Shown here: piece by piece, positions 1 to 9,615 of the stretch
Layout of the letters: the number at the start of each line of letters is the position of its first letter
Position numbering within the stretch: the stretch's first letter is position 1
From: Enterococcus dispar ATCC 51266
GTDB taxonomy: Bacteria > Bacillota > Bacilli > Lactobacillales > Enterococcaceae
Assembly: GCF_000406945.1 (NCBI RefSeq)
Contig: NZ_KE136354.1
Span: 2,077,290 to 2,141,289, forward strand
Length of the DNA stretch: 64,000 nt
Reading direction: 5' to 3'
The notes under the pieces: generated by a model
What the model was told of the DNA's origin: nothing
Database searches by the model: none
What the model saw: only the letters and a program-made list of their open reading frames with translations
Made by a program: the position numbers and the translations under genes

Positions 1-2842
1 TCAAACCGTAAACACCTAATTCATATATTCGCACCGCACTATCAGAACCTTGTGTTGGTTTGTCCACTATGATTTTGACATATCGAGCGGAAACGACTTT
101 AAAAGTATCTTGTGTTTCACCGTCGGTATTGGAAATTACCCGCGCAACTGACGTAAATTCCTTGCCATCTTCACTAACTAAAATACTATAAGCTTTTGTA
201 TTCATATCAGGTGCTTCTCCCCCAGCTTGGGCATGGGCCATGTGGACTTCACTAACGGTTTGGACAGAACCCAAATCAACTGTAATTTCATGAGGTGGAT
301 TGCCAGTAGCACACCATTTTGTTTTTAGATCTCCGTCTACAGCAAATTTTGGTGCCTCGCCATCATTAACAAAAGAAGAAGCTTGGGTTGTTGCATTTTT
401 TGATAATAACGATAAGCCATCGGCAGCTTGTTCACTAACGGTAATAAAACCTTTTGTTTGGCTAGTATCTTCACCAGCTTCATTTTTGGCAACCAATTTT
501 ACCGTATAGGTTCCCGGTTTATCATAGGTCACCTTTTGTTCATCTTTTTTACTTTCAGTTATATTTGCGCCTTCAAATTCCCAGCTAACGGATTTTGTAT
601 TTGTTGAAGAGCTGTTCGTAAATGTGACTTCTTCTCCTGGTTTAATCAATGTTTTAGATGCTTTGAAGGCTGCTTTCGGAATAGCGTTATCCGGCCATTT
701 GAGTGTGACTTTTTGCGATTCTTTTCCTTTATTGCCCCATATATCTACTGGAACTACAACAAAGTTGGTTTTGTTAGTGTCATCGTTTCGCTCTAAGGCA
801 TTAATATAATGATTGGCACTTGGCGTTGCACCAATAAATGAATAAGTTTCATCTTGATTAATACGATAAATTTCATAATGATCCAAATTGTTATCTTTCA
901 CTTTAGACCAAGTTAAACGAACACCGGCGTAGTTACTTTCTTCTTCATCAAATAGCTTATCCTCAATTTTTAAATTTTGAACTTGTTTGGAGAAATCTTT
1001 TTCCGGTGGGGTAATCGCTATTTGACCTAGTCGTAATTCATAAACATCCGAGCTCTTTTCAGCTGTTAAGTCATAACTAATAGCCTTAATTTCTTTACCC
1101 GCTGCTTTTTTGACATCATAAGTCACAGTTGTCCAGTCCGAACCGACTTTTTGATCGCCTTTAAAAGTTTGCTTTTTACCATCTGCGTAAGTTAATACTA
1201 ATTGCAATGCTGTTTTCTCCGTTGCTTTGGCGGTTGTGGTGAACACGGTATCTGATGCTAATTGCATATCTGTCGCATAAAGTTTTATTTTGCTGGTCGC
1301 GTCTTTTTCCATTGTTCCCCGCATTTTTATTGAATTACCACCTTGGTAAGCATCGGCATAATCCATTGTAATGTTTAATTTATTTTCTTTTTCATGTTCT
1401 GTAATCCAACGATAAGTCGGCATAATATCTTGTAGACTACGGTTATTCCAATCCATATTGGAAACTTTTTTGCCTTTAATAAAATAATTATAGCCATTCC
1501 CTAAGTTGAAATTAGTAACAAAGGGCATTGTGGTAATAGCAGTTTGTTCTAAAGCGTAAGTGGAAACCCCTGGCCATTTGCCATCGGCAACGGGAACGCT
1601 TAATTGGGGATTGGCTTGGCTATTTACCCAAAAGGTATTTTCCATTGTTTGATTATCATCTGGTGTACTACTTGAATAGTATGTCCAATCTGGTACGTAA
1701 AGTCCTAATGAAGTGTAAGGTTTATTATTTTTATCTGCAAATAAACTCCAACGTACCGGCGTACTAAAGCCATTTTCTTGCACATCGATACCCGCATATA
1801 AATCATAAGGATTCACTTTAATTTTTTCCGCTTTTTCTTTTGAAGCTTTTAATAGATCTTTATTCGCTAATTCTTCCGTGTTCCACCAAAAATTTAAAAA
1901 CATATTATCAGCGACGGGATTCATTTGGGCATCCACTAAATAGGCATCATTTTGATCCGTTAATGCATTTTGCCAATCCATTTTGCCTGCTTCAGTCATA
2001 GAGTCATACCACATGATGTCTTGTTTCTCTTTGACTTTTGCTTTGTAGGCTTTGATTAATTCTTGCATCAAAGTGGCGTGTTCTTTATTCAACCCATTTT
2101 TATCCGTAGTTTTTTTCGTCTCTTTGCCAGCAGCGACATCTTCAAAACTGGTAACTTCTGTATCGGTTTCTTGATTGATAAACCAGCCGTCAAAACCATA
2201 AGCATCTGCTACTGCAATCAATTTATCTACAATAGGAAAATTACCATTCCCATCTTTGGTTAAAAATTCATCTAACCACTCAATTTTACCCCCGTGAGCA
2301 GTTTGTGGGAAAAAGACAGTGCCTAAAATTGGGACACCATTTTTATGAGCTGCATCAATAACATCTGCGCTTGGCGGAACAATAATCCCTTCACCAGAAG
2401 AACCGCCCCAATAAACCATTTGATCGATGTATTGCCAAGATGAAAATGTATTGGCATCAAAGCTATTGATGCCCCGTGGCGCATTACCACTTGTACTGCT
2501 ATTCATAATCGACAATGCCACAACTTTCATGTCCGCATCTTGAGTAGGATTACTTTTTACTAACTCCTTTTTAGCTTCTCTTTTTGCTAATGGAATAGTA
2601 CTCACATTATATTTTGCATCCGGATCTTTTTTAAAATCCCATTTTAATAAGTCTGCTGGAAACCAATACGAGGATTGCGGCTGATTTTCCATACCACGAT
2701 CCAGTTTACTTTCTTCCGTTACTTTATAATTGATTTTATCTTCTTTACCTGCAGCCATTCCTTTGCCACAGCCCGTACCAGCAATGGTGAGTGCTGCAAG
2801 CATTGCAATCATTGCCGCACTTTTGAATCGAATAAATTTCAC
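1..2842 (-). CDS. Endo-beta-N-acetylglucosaminidase, GH85 lipoprotein (3' end outside window)
   Basis: Cleaves the GlcNAc-GlcNAc core of N-linked glycans at the cell surface. The gene opens with GTG (2842) after an AGAGGGGG ribosome-binding site and stays open to the window edge (947 codons seen). The first ~25 residues form a lipoprotein-like signal ending TIAGTGC; glycine at -3 is atypical for a lipobox. The GH85 barrel follows, with the catalytic pair in WFINQETD (Asn223 assisting, Glu225 acid). Then come a beta-sandwich, a fibronectin-III-like stretch (IRL-type HYEIYRI sequence), a PKD domain starting near residue 720 and a discoidin (F5/8 type C) domain from about 805 to beyond the edge. 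It is similar in layout to pneumococcal EndoD but appears lipid-anchored. It is transcribed apart from the upstream importer operon. Family assignment is secure; exact glycan specificity is inferred. Confidence 0.93.
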   Translation of the reverse strand, partial: MKFIRFKSAAMIAMLAALTIAGTGCGKGMAAGKEDKINYKVTEESKLDRGMENQPQSSYWFPADLLKWDFKKDPDAKYNVSTIPLAKREAKKELVKSNPTQDADMKVVALSIMNSSTSGNAPRGINSFDANTFSSWQYIDQMVYWGGSSGEGIIVPPSADVIDAAHKNGVPILGTVFFPQTAHGGKIEWLDEFLTKDGNGNFPIVDKLIAVADAYGFDGWFINQETDTEVTSFEDVAAGKETKKTTDKNGLNKEHATLMQELIKAYKAKVKEKQDIMWYDSMTEAGKMDWQNALTDQNDAYLVDAQMNPVADNMFLNFWWNTEELANKDLLKASKEKAEKIKVNPYDLYAGIDVQENGFSTPVRWSLFADKNNKPYTSLGLYVPDWTYYSSSTPDDNQTMENTFWVNSQANPQLSVPVADGKWPGVSTYALEQTAITTMPFVTNFNLGNGYNYFIKGKKVSNMDWNNRSLQDIMPTYRWITEHEKENKLNITMDYADAYQGGNSIKMRGTMEKDATSKIKLYATDMQLASDTVFTTTAKATEKTALQLVLTYADGKKQTFKGDQKVGSDWTTVTYDVKKAAGKEIKAISYDLTAEKSSDVYELRLGQIAITPPEKDFSKQVQNLKIEDKLFDEEESNYAGVRLTWSKVKDNNLDHYEIYRINQDETYSFIGATPSANHYINALERNDDTNKTNFVVVPVDIWGNKGKESQKVTLKWPDNAIPKAAFKASKTLIKPGEEVTFTNSSSTNTKSVSWEFEGANITESKKDEQKVTYDKPGTYTVKLVAKNEAGEDTSQTKGFITVSEQAADGLSLLSKNATTQASSFVNDGEAPKFAVDGDLKTKWCATGNPPHEITVDLGSVQTVSEVHMAHAQAGGEAPDMNTKAYSILVSEDGKEFTSVARVISNTDGETQDTFKVVSARYVKIIVDKPTQGSDSAVRIYELGVYGL

Positions 2843-3151
2843 TTTTTGTCCCCCTCTAAAACACTTTTTCACGTAATACGTCACTCCTAATTTACTCAAA
2901 CTATAGTTTGAATTTTCCTAATTTGTTGCTTTTTCGCTATTTTTTTACTACTCTGCTATCTTTTTACAATACTTACGATAAAAATATATAATTTCTAATA
3001 AAAAATAGTAGTATTTACTTAGCGATAAAATTTTTACTCCTTTCGTTATTTTTATAGCCTATTTAAAGATATCGCTTTCAAATGCGGTTTTATATTAACA
3101 AACTATAGTTTTTTTTGAACAAACTAAATAATCACTATCGTTATTTAAATA
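2843..3151 (-). promoter_or_regulatory. Regulatory region of the GH85 gene with two identical palindromes
   Basis: This AT-rich gap contains no gene. The 12-bp perfect palindrome AAACTATAGTTT occurs at 2898-2909 and again at 3100-3111, 202 bp apart. Each copy contains TATAGT, which could serve as a -10 element, but neither has a convincing -35 at 17 bp, as expected for an activator-dependent promoter. A cre-like site lies at 3067-3080. A binding protein is not identified; the YesN-type regulator encoded nearby, or a ROK/LacI repressor elsewhere, are possible. The repeat itself is seen directly; the operator role is inferred. Confidence 0.5.
3067..3080 (-). promoter_or_regulatory. Candidate cre (CcpA) site
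   Basis: On the minus strand the site reads TGAAAGCGATATCT, matching the cre consensus TGWAANCGNTNWCA at 13 of 14 positions. It lies between the ROK gene terminator and the GH85 start, so carbon-catabolite repression of the endoglycosidase is likely. Confidence 0.5.
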
Positions 3152-3195
3152 GACAAAAAACAGCTCATCAAGAACGTGTATGTCTTTGATGAGCC
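3152..3195 (-). terminator. Rho-independent terminator after the ROK kinase gene
   Basis: On the minus strand CTCATCAA pairs with TTGATGAG across a loop and is followed by a T-rich run (GTTTTTTG). It begins just past the ROK stop codon and separates that operon from the GH85 unit. Confidence 0.75.
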
Positions 3196-3201
3196 GAGTG
3201 A

Positions 3202-4059
3202 TTATCCTTTTAAAACTTCAAAATTCGCCGCAGCACCAATAAGATTGGCATCATTTTTAAATTTGCAGGCGACAACTTCTGGCATAATACTTTCGACACC
3301 TTCTGCTTTTAACAGCTCAAAAAGTCGCATTTTAATATTTTCAATCACATCTAGACGCACCGAGATTCCACCGCCAATAATCATAATCTCTGGGTCAATG
3401 GAAACTTGCACGTCGTATAAGGAGTGGGCAAGTGCATCGTACATCTCATTTAGATATTTTTGGGCTAACGCATCCCCTTGATCTGCCAACTCAAATAACC
3501 GCCGACCATCTACTTTTTGCCCCGTATCGGCGGTAAATTTTCTGGCGGTATTTACCGCTGTCCCAATCGGGCTTAAAATACTTTTACCAAAAGGTTTCAT
3601 CAAACCGAGTTCTCCGCCGAATAAATGACTGCCTTGATAAATTTTGCGATTAATAAAAATGGAGCCCCCAATACCGGTGCCAATGACGACAAAAACCGCA
3701 TTTTGCGCTTGTGTTCCTGCGCCTAATTCAATTTCGCTGATGCCCGCACAGTTGGCATCATTTTCAATTGTGACTGGCACTTTAAACTCCGCTTCCAATT
3801 GATCAAAAATGGGACGATTGTGTAAATATGTCACCGCACTAATCCCATCTATCCGACGTTCTTTAACGTTTACTGCACCAGGAGAGCTGATTGCCACACC
3901 GTCAATTGCACCAATCGTTGCAATAACATTCTTCATTTCGGCTACCATTTCTGCAAAAGTCGCCGGTGTAGCAAAGCTGCCTTGGTTATGTAGCGTTTTA
4001 TCTTCCCATGTTCCATATTTTACGGCTGAACCGCCAATATCAAAAACTGCAAGTACCAT
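3202..4059 (-). CDS. ROK-family sugar kinase
   Basis: A 285-residue ROK protein that probably phosphorylates a monosaccharide released in the cytoplasm (glucose, N-acetylmannosamine or mannose class). The N-terminal phosphate loop is DIGGSAVKYG, and the central sugar/ATP signature is VVIGTGIGGSIFINRKIYQG followed by GGELG. The CxCGxxGC zinc motif of classical ROK glucokinases is absent, so it belongs to the zinc-less kinase branch rather than the DNA-binding repressors; it also has no N-terminal helix-turn-helix. ATG with AGGAGG 5 nt upstream. It follows the GH1 gene after about 110 bp and ends the operon at a terminator. Pneumococcal N-glycan loci also carry a ROK kinase. Substrate is not determinable from sequence. 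Confidence 0.88.
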   Translation of the reverse strand: MVLAVFDIGGSAVKYGTWEDKTLHNQGSFATPATFAEMVAEMKNVIATIGAIDGVAISSPGAVNVKERRIDGISAVTYLHNRPIFDQLEAEFKVPVTIENDANCAGISEIELGAGTQAQNAVFVVIGTGIGGSIFINRKIYQGSHLFGGELGLMKPFGKSILSPIGTAVNTARKFTADTGQKVDGRRLFELADQGDALAQKYLNEMYDALAHSLYDVQVSIDPEIMIIGGGISVRLDVIENIKMRLFELLKAEGVESIMPEVVACKFKNDANLIGAAANFEVLKG

Positions 4060-4169
4060 CTAACTTCCTCCTTAGTTAAACTATCACCAATATTTTTAAA
4101 CGGATTAAAAATAACAAAAAATTTTTATATGCTTGAGGCCATTTATTTTGTTGCCTTTGGCATTGGCAA

Positions 4170-5567
4170 TCAATCCACGTTAATAACGTCATCATAGCCG
4201 TTGTTTTTACTCACTTCTTTAAACCATAAACCGCTTTTTTTCAAAGTCCGTTTGTAATGATCGTTTAAATCAACGCGGTAAAAACCGTAGCGGTTGCGAT
4301 AACCATTAAGCCATGACCAACAGTCGATAAATGTCCATGTATGGTAGCCAAAACAATTACTTCCTTCAGCAATTCCTTGATGGAGATAATTCAAATGTTC
4401 CACCATAAATTCAATCCGATAGTCATCTTGAATCATGCCATTTTCGTCCATAAAGCGTTCTTCGTCAGCTACTCCCATCCCATTTTCAGAGACAAACCAC
4501 GGAAGGTTCTTGTATTCATGTTTCATCATCATCGCCACATCATATAAAGCTTCGGGATAAATTTCCCACCCCCGATAAGGATTAATTCGTTTTTCAGGCC
4601 AGTCGTAAGGCGCATATAAATCTTCTGGCATGACCGCTGGAACATGAGGATTTTTTGGTGCTTGGACCCGCCGTGGATGGTAATAATTCAACCCGATAAA
4701 ATCAACGGTATTTTGCAAAAGCACTTTATCTTCTGCTTGTGTTTCAGGCGTTAATTCGTTTTCAGCTAATAAATCAATCAACCCTTGCGGAATTGTGCCA
4801 TGCACAGCTGGATCTAAGAAACTTTTGGTATTCAGTAAATCTGAAGCAAGTCCTGCTTTTTTATCCGCTTCAGCGTCACTGCGGGTATAAGTGGGGGTAA
4901 TATTCAAAATAATTCCGATTTTACCTGTTGGTAATACTTGGCGAAACTCGCTTACTGCTGCCGCATGCGCCAAAAGGGTGTGATAGCCTACTTGTACCGC
5001 TTTTTTAAAATCGACAAGCGCAGGATAATGGTAACCGTATAAATACCCCATCTCTACGTGCACAATGGGTTCATTGAAAGTGGTCCAGTCAGTCACCAAA
5101 TCGCCAAAAGTTTCAAAAGCGGTTTTCGCGTAAAAAGCAAAAGCGTCTACGGCTTCTCGAGCTTCCCAGCCGCCTTTATTCATTAACCACATGGGCATAT
5201 CAAAGTGAAACAAGTTAATAATCGGCTTGACACCGTTGGCTTTTATTTGCTTAAAATAATCCCGATAAAAAGTGACGGCTTCTTTGTTGACCGTTTTACC
5301 GTCTGGCAACAGGCGCGCCCATGAAATAGAAGTTCGATACGAATTCAATCCGATGTCTTGCATTCGCTTACAATCTTCTACATACATTTCATACAAATTC
5401 GAGGTATTTTCCGGACCTTCATTGTCATTGAATTTTTCCGGTGCTGTTTCATACCAGTAATCCCATGTTGTCTTTGTCTTGCCGTTTTCTAAACTGTGCC
5501 CTTCTGTTTGAGGGGCAGACGTTGCTGCCCCCCACAAGAATCCTTTTGGAAATTGCTTTATTGTCAT
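4170..5567 (-). CDS. GH1 beta-glycosidase
   Basis: A 465-residue TIM-barrel glycosidase. The acid/base is Glu166 in TFNEP and the nucleophile Glu361 in VSENG. The frame is open further upstream, but the ATG at 5567 is chosen because AGGAGG precedes it by 8 nt, the protein then begins MTIKQFPKGFLWGAATS as GH1 enzymes do, and the long version would overlap the response regulator gene. The phosphate-binding triad of 6-phospho-beta-glycosidases (Ser, Lys, Tyr) reads Ser418, Asn425, Tyr427 in SWLNGYRNRYG: the lysine is missing. With an ABC importer rather than a PTS next door, an unphosphorylated substrate is likely. It is probably co-transcribed with the ROK kinase downstream and the response regulator upstream. 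Confidence 0.9.
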   Translation of the reverse strand: MTIKQFPKGFLWGAATSAPQTEGHSLENGKTKTTWDYWYETAPEKFNDNEGPENTSNLYEMYVEDCKRMQDIGLNSYRTSISWARLLPDGKTVNKEAVTFYRDYFKQIKANGVKPIINLFHFDMPMWLMNKGGWEAREAVDAFAFYAKTAFETFGDLVTDWTTFNEPIVHVEMGYLYGYHYPALVDFKKAVQVGYHTLLAHAAAVSEFRQVLPTGKIGIILNITPTYTRSDAEADKKAGLASDLLNTKSFLDPAVHGTIPQGLIDLLAENELTPETQAEDKVLLQNTVDFIGLNYYHPRRVQAPKNPHVPAVMPEDLYAPYDWPEKRINPYRGWEIYPEALYDVAMMMKHEYKNLPWFVSENGMGVADEERFMDENGMIQDDYRIEFMVEHLNYLHQGIAEGSNCFGYHTWTFIDCWSWLNGYRNRYGFYRVDLNDHYKRTLKKSGLWFKEVSKNNGYDDVINVD

Positions 5568-5603
5568 CGTATTTCCTCCTACTTTCTGGTTATGATACAT
5601 TTT

Positions 5604-5628
5604 ACTTTTTCTTGTAATGAGAAAAAGT
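5604..5628. other. Perfect inverted repeat between response regulator and GH1 genes
   Basis: ACTTTTTCT and AGAAAAAGT form a 9-bp perfect stem with a 7-nt loop in the 64-bp gap. No T run follows on the minus strand, so it is not a standard terminator; an RNA-stability or processing hairpin is possible. Confidence 0.45.
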
Positions 5629-5631
5629 GCT

Positions 5632-7116
5632 TTAGCTTTGTAAATCAGCATAATCCCCATGATACGCATCACGAAATTCTTTGGGGGTAATCCCATTTAG
5701 TTTTTTAAACATTTTGGAAAAATAATTGGTATTGTTATAGCCAATTTCATCGGCGATCTCATTAATATTCAGATTACTATGGAGTAGCAACTGCTGTGCC
5801 CGTTTAATCCGAATTTGATTTAAATATTGTGAAAAACTATTGTGCATTTCTTTTTTAAAAACTTGACCGAGATAAACGGCATTTAAGTGGAGCTGGTCGG
5901 CGACGAGTTTTAGCGTTAAATCTTGCCGATAGTGATTTTGCACGATGTCGATTACTTTTTGTGTCATTTCAGAAAATTGTTTTTCAACTGGTTGGCGCTT
6001 GGCCATCTGCAAAACATTTTCCAGCAGTTCTTTTAACTGATAAACAGTATGACTTTGCCGAATTTTTTCAATTGTTGCTTCATAAATGTCTTTGGTTGCT
6101 GTCGGGTATTGCCGCGAAATATCCGTAAAGAGTAAAAAGGCAATATAGCGGGTATTTTCCGGTTGTAATTGCCGCGCGACAGCATCTTCAAAAACGGCAT
6201 CCAATTCTTGTTGAATCGTCTTTTGATCCCCAATCATTAGCGATTTATTAAAGGCCAAAAATGAAAATTTACTTTCTCTGATTTCTTCTGCCAAATCAGC
6301 GGCAAAAGTTGGCAATAAATCCGGATAAAAATCATTCAATTCTTCTATTTGTAAGACTTTTTCATAGCTTTCGTATAAATTTTCCCATTCTTCAATCGTT
6401 TCACCAACAAAAATCTTTAAAATTTTAGGATATTGGCGTTTTAAATAGGCCAAAAAGTGTAAAACATTTGCCGATGTCCCGTCAAAAATTAACGTGATTT
6501 GCTGGTACTGTTGGGGACCACCGGCAATAATCAGCGGTTGTCCAACTTTTTTGGCTTCTTTTACAATCGCTAGCAAAATGTCAGATTCACTTAAAATTTT
6601 AATGACCGTAAACGGACCAAAAGGATTGGTCCCAAAATGATCCATCAATTCATAAAAGTCTGTTTCGTTTAGTTCATCATTTAACCAACGACTCAAACTA
6701 TTTTCCAACACCAATTGTTCTTGTTCTTGGCGATGAACGGTTTTATCCAGCTCTATCTTAATTTTTTCCACAATTGCTAAAAGTTCTTCTTGATCGACAG
6801 GTTTGACCAAGTAGTCTTTTACCCCTAGGCGAATGCCTTCTTTGACGTATTCAAATTCCTGATAACCGGATAAAAAAATTGCCGCAAACTTATCCCCCCG
6901 CTGATATGCTTTATCAATCATTTCAATTCCCGTCATTTCGGGCATGGTAATATCGCTGATGACCAAATCTACTGTCGCATCTTTTAAATACGCCAAAGCT
7001 TCGGTACCGGTACGGGCGGTCTTAACGATTTCAAACCCCAGTTCGTGCCAAGGTAAAATTTGTTTTAACCCTTCTAAAATCATATATTCATCATCCACTA
7101 GCATTACCTTATACAA
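5632..7116 (-). CDS. YesN-type response regulator (AraC family)
   Basis: A 494-residue transcription regulator. The receiver domain occupies residues 1-120, with acidic pocket Asp8/Asp9, phospho-acceptor Asp55 in LVISDITMPEM and the lysine of LVKPVD. A long central linker of about 250 residues follows. The C-terminal 100 residues carry two AraC helix-turn-helix motifs, including LKLVADQLHLNAVYLGQVFKKE and INEIADEIGYNNTNYFSKMFKK. Its start overlaps the end of the histidine kinase gene by 8 bp, so the two are translationally coupled partners. YesMN-type pairs control neighbouring ABC importers and glycosidases, so the targets are probably the local importer and the GH85 gene. Confidence 0.93.
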   Translation of the reverse strand: MYKVMLVDDEYMILEGLKQILPWHELGFEIVKTARTGTEALAYLKDATVDLVISDITMPEMTGIEMIDKAYQRGDKFAAIFLSGYQEFEYVKEGIRLGVKDYLVKPVDQEELLAIVEKIKIELDKTVHRQEQEQLVLENSLSRWLNDELNETDFYELMDHFGTNPFGPFTVIKILSESDILLAIVKEAKKVGQPLIIAGGPQQYQQITLIFDGTSANVLHFLAYLKRQYPKILKIFVGETIEEWENLYESYEKVLQIEELNDFYPDLLPTFAADLAEEIRESKFSFLAFNKSLMIGDQKTIQQELDAVFEDAVARQLQPENTRYIAFLLFTDISRQYPTATKDIYEATIEKIRQSHTVYQLKELLENVLQMAKRQPVEKQFSEMTQKVIDIVQNHYRQDLTLKLVADQLHLNAVYLGQVFKKEMHNSFSQYLNQIRIKRAQQLLLHSNLNINEIADEIGYNNTNYFSKMFKKLNGITPKEFRDAYHGDYADLQS

Positions 7117-8836
7117 AATGATGTCCCCCTTTGATTTTAATCGTCAGAGTTGTTCCTTTGCCTAACTTAGAATCGATTGCCATGCTAAACGCTATTCCAA
7201 AAGTATTTTGTAAACGAGCATAGACATTGTGCATCCCAATTGAATTTTGCGCTTCATTTTCAATTTGTTTCAGTTTATTTTGTACTTCTTGCAAACGTTC
7301 AGGTGTCATTCCTTTGCCGTTATCAATGACGTAAATAACAATATCATCATCAACAAAATGCGCTTTGACACTAATCGCATTATCATTTCTCGTATAGTCA
7401 ATACCATGAACAAAATAATTTTCAATTAGTGGTTGAATGGTAAATTTCGGGATAACCAGTTCCTCTAAAGCCGGTTCAATCGTAAAGTTATAGGCCACCC
7501 GATCGGGGTAACGCATTTGATACAAGTAGACATATTTTTCACAAAAAGAGAGTTCTTTTTTTAATGTGGTCGTTTTTTCTTGCGTGGTATTATTACGCAA
7601 AAGGGCTGAAAAAGCGTAAACTACATCAGCTAATTCTTTTTGTTGTTTGCTCAAAGCATACATCCGAATATATTCTAAGGTGTTATATAAAAAGTGTGGA
7701 TTAATTTGCGATTGTAACGCCTGCATATGGGCATCGCGTTGTTTAATCTCCAACTCATAATTATCCCGAATATATTGATCTAAGCTGGCGATCATAAAAT
7801 TAATCGCTTCTGATAAATCATACAATTCATCTTGGACTTTGGAAACATCGATGCGCTCTTGTAAATTTCCTTCGGCGACACTGTGGGTAATGCCCACAAT
7901 CGTTTCAATTTGTTGGAAATAGCGTCTAAAGGTCCGTTTTAATGTGATGAGTAAGACCGCAGCCAGCCCACTGCCGACTAAAATTGCAATCGCAAAAGTG
8001 CGCAGATTTTTTTGCCATAGCACCTTTTTGCTGGCCAATAAAACATAGGAAAGATCACGACTGGTTTTTCTTTGTAATACATAATATTTACGGCTGATTT
8101 TTTTAGGGATCGGCTGTTTATTTTCTACGGCCGAAACTAATTTTTGATAGCCTTTTGGACTCAATTGATTATGCGTAGTAAACATAGGATTATTGGCGTT
8201 ATCAAATATATAGGCATCCATCCCATCCGAGACCATCGAATTTTCCAACATCCCCAACACAGCTGCTCGAGAAAAGACGGCGGAAACTTCTCCCACCATT
8301 TTGGAGCCATATTGATCTACAATCGGTCGTGTAATCACAAAGCCGCTTTTTGGCGGTATTTTCCCTTGTAGTTTACGGCCATTATGATTATTTTTATCCG
8401 CCATCAAATAACTAGATGAGCCATCCAGGGTCACATAAAGCTGCTCCAAATCATTAAAGGCATTAAAAAAACCGTTAATTGTTTCGGAGATACGAGTATC
8501 CCGTTGGTAAGCTAACCAAGAATCTTGGGTATACTCAAAATAATCAGCAGCAGATAAATTCAAGTATTGTCTTACATTATCAATGGCTGCATTGGAGCCT
8601 GCCAACTCCATGTAAATAAAACTCATCGTATCATTATTATCTTCCACTGAATTCATTACGCGATTTTCCAATCCCGCTAAATCACTGTTCATTTTCCGAT
8701 AATTGCTATCTGCTGTATAAACGCACAAAGCAGCCACCGTCAGCAGGATAACTCCTACCAACAGAAGGCTGTAAATTTGCATCAAGCGATTCATTAAATA
8801 TTTGCCTTTATCAAAACGAGCTAAGAATTTAGCCAT
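7109..8836 (-). CDS. YesM-type sensor histidine kinase
   Basis: A 575-residue membrane kinase. One helix near residues 18-41 and another near 277-298 flank a ~235-residue extracellular sensor region; a HAMP domain follows. The phospho-acceptor is His381 in NPHFLYNTLEYIRM (His_kinase/LytS-YesM class), and the ATPase domain has IQPLIENYFVHG (N box) and VIDNGKGM (G1 box). It overlaps yesL (8 bp) upstream and the response regulator (8 bp) downstream. The cue is probably an extracellular sugar or a sugar-loaded binding protein, which is inference. Confidence 0.93.
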   Translation of the reverse strand: MAKFLARFDKGKYLMNRLMQIYSLLLVGVILLTVAALCVYTADSNYRKMNSDLAGLENRVMNSVEDNNDTMSFIYMELAGSNAAIDNVRQYLNLSAADYFEYTQDSWLAYQRDTRISETINGFFNAFNDLEQLYVTLDGSSSYLMADKNNHNGRKLQGKIPPKSGFVITRPIVDQYGSKMVGEVSAVFSRAAVLGMLENSMVSDGMDAYIFDNANNPMFTTHNQLSPKGYQKLVSAVENKQPIPKKISRKYYVLQRKTSRDLSYVLLASKKVLWQKNLRTFAIAILVGSGLAAVLLITLKRTFRRYFQQIETIVGITHSVAEGNLQERIDVSKVQDELYDLSEAINFMIASLDQYIRDNYELEIKQRDAHMQALQSQINPHFLYNTLEYIRMYALSKQQKELADVVYAFSALLRNNTTQEKTTTLKKELSFCEKYVYLYQMRYPDRVAYNFTIEPALEELVIPKFTIQPLIENYFVHGIDYTRNDNAISVKAHFVDDDIVIYVIDNGKGMTPERLQEVQNKLKQIENEAQNSIGMHNVYARLQNTFGIAFSMAIDSKLGKGTTLTIKIKGGHHFV

Positions 8837-9443
8837 GTTGCGCCAACTTTCGTGCTACCATAAAACGATTGTCCTTGGTTGCAAAGCCGCTCCAAACCGC
8901 GATAAGCGCAAAAGTGGCAAATAACAACAACCCTTTAAAGAACCAAGTAAGCACCAAAATGGAAATGAGTCCAAATAGCACTTTTAAGAAGGCACTGAAA
9001 TTCAAAAAGACACTGACAAAAGCCAATTTGAATAAATTAAAATGCGTAATCTCATATTTTGTTTCATATTGGGTCACATATAAATAAAAAACAGTTGCTA
9101 ATAACAAGACAAAGACCAAAACAAAATCAATGACTAACCACAGAAGCCCTTGAATTTGGGCGGATAAATATAAGTTATAGCCCAGGAAAAAACTAATCCC
9201 CGCAAAAATCAAAAACTGAACATTGCTTCGTTTAAAGTTTTTACGCCATTGTCCCATAAATCCTTTAAAGGTCACTTGTTGATAATCAATACCATGTTCC
9301 ATCAACAAATCGGTCATCGTTTGAAAGGCTGGTCCCGCCCCCAAAAGCACACCACCCATTAAGGTAAATAAAACAAAATACAAATTTAATTTGATAATCA
9401 TCCAGACTACGTAAAAAAGACGCTGAATTCCGCTACTTACCAT
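8829..9443 (-). CDS. YesL-like DUF624 membrane protein
   Basis: A 204-residue protein with about five hydrophobic segments. DUF624/YesL proteins are commonly encoded beside LplABC-type importers and YesMN kinases; an accessory role in signalling or transport is presumed but unproven. The ATG has no strong GGAGG; AAGGAGTTTTTAAC precedes it. It overlaps the kinase gene by 8 bp. Confidence 0.8.
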   Translation of the reverse strand: MVSSGIQRLFYVVWMIIKLNLYFVLFTLMGGVLLGAGPAFQTMTDLLMEHGIDYQQVTFKGFMGQWRKNFKRSNVQFLIFAGISFFLGYNLYLSAQIQGLLWLVIDFVLVFVLLLATVFYLYVTQYETKYEITHFNLFKLAFVSVFLNFSAFLKVLFGLISILVLTWFFKGLLLFATFALIAVWSGFATKDNRFMVARKLAQHG

Positions 9444-9577
9444 GTTAAAAACTCCTTTATTCTCATTTTACAAATTCTTGCTTATTTGTAAAAACAACTT
9501 TTTTGATAATCACAGCTGAAACAACACGATGTTATTGCCTCAGCTTTAATCATCAATTTTACCATACTTTTCTTATG

Positions 9578-9615
9578 AGAAAAGCCAGCGACAGCAAATA
9601 ATTACCGCCGCTGAC
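9578..9615 (-). terminator. Terminator between binding-protein gene and yesL
   Basis: On the minus strand GTCAGCG pairs with CGCTGGC (one G-T pair) around a long loop, then TTTTCTC. The 202-bp gap also lets the abundant binding protein mRNA end here, with partial read-through or a separate promoter serving the regulatory genes. Confidence 0.6.

Noticed and set aside
5568-5696. Longer GH1 start overlapping the response regulator gene
   Set aside because: The extension is unlike GH1 proteins, and a strong AGGAGG precedes the internal ATG.
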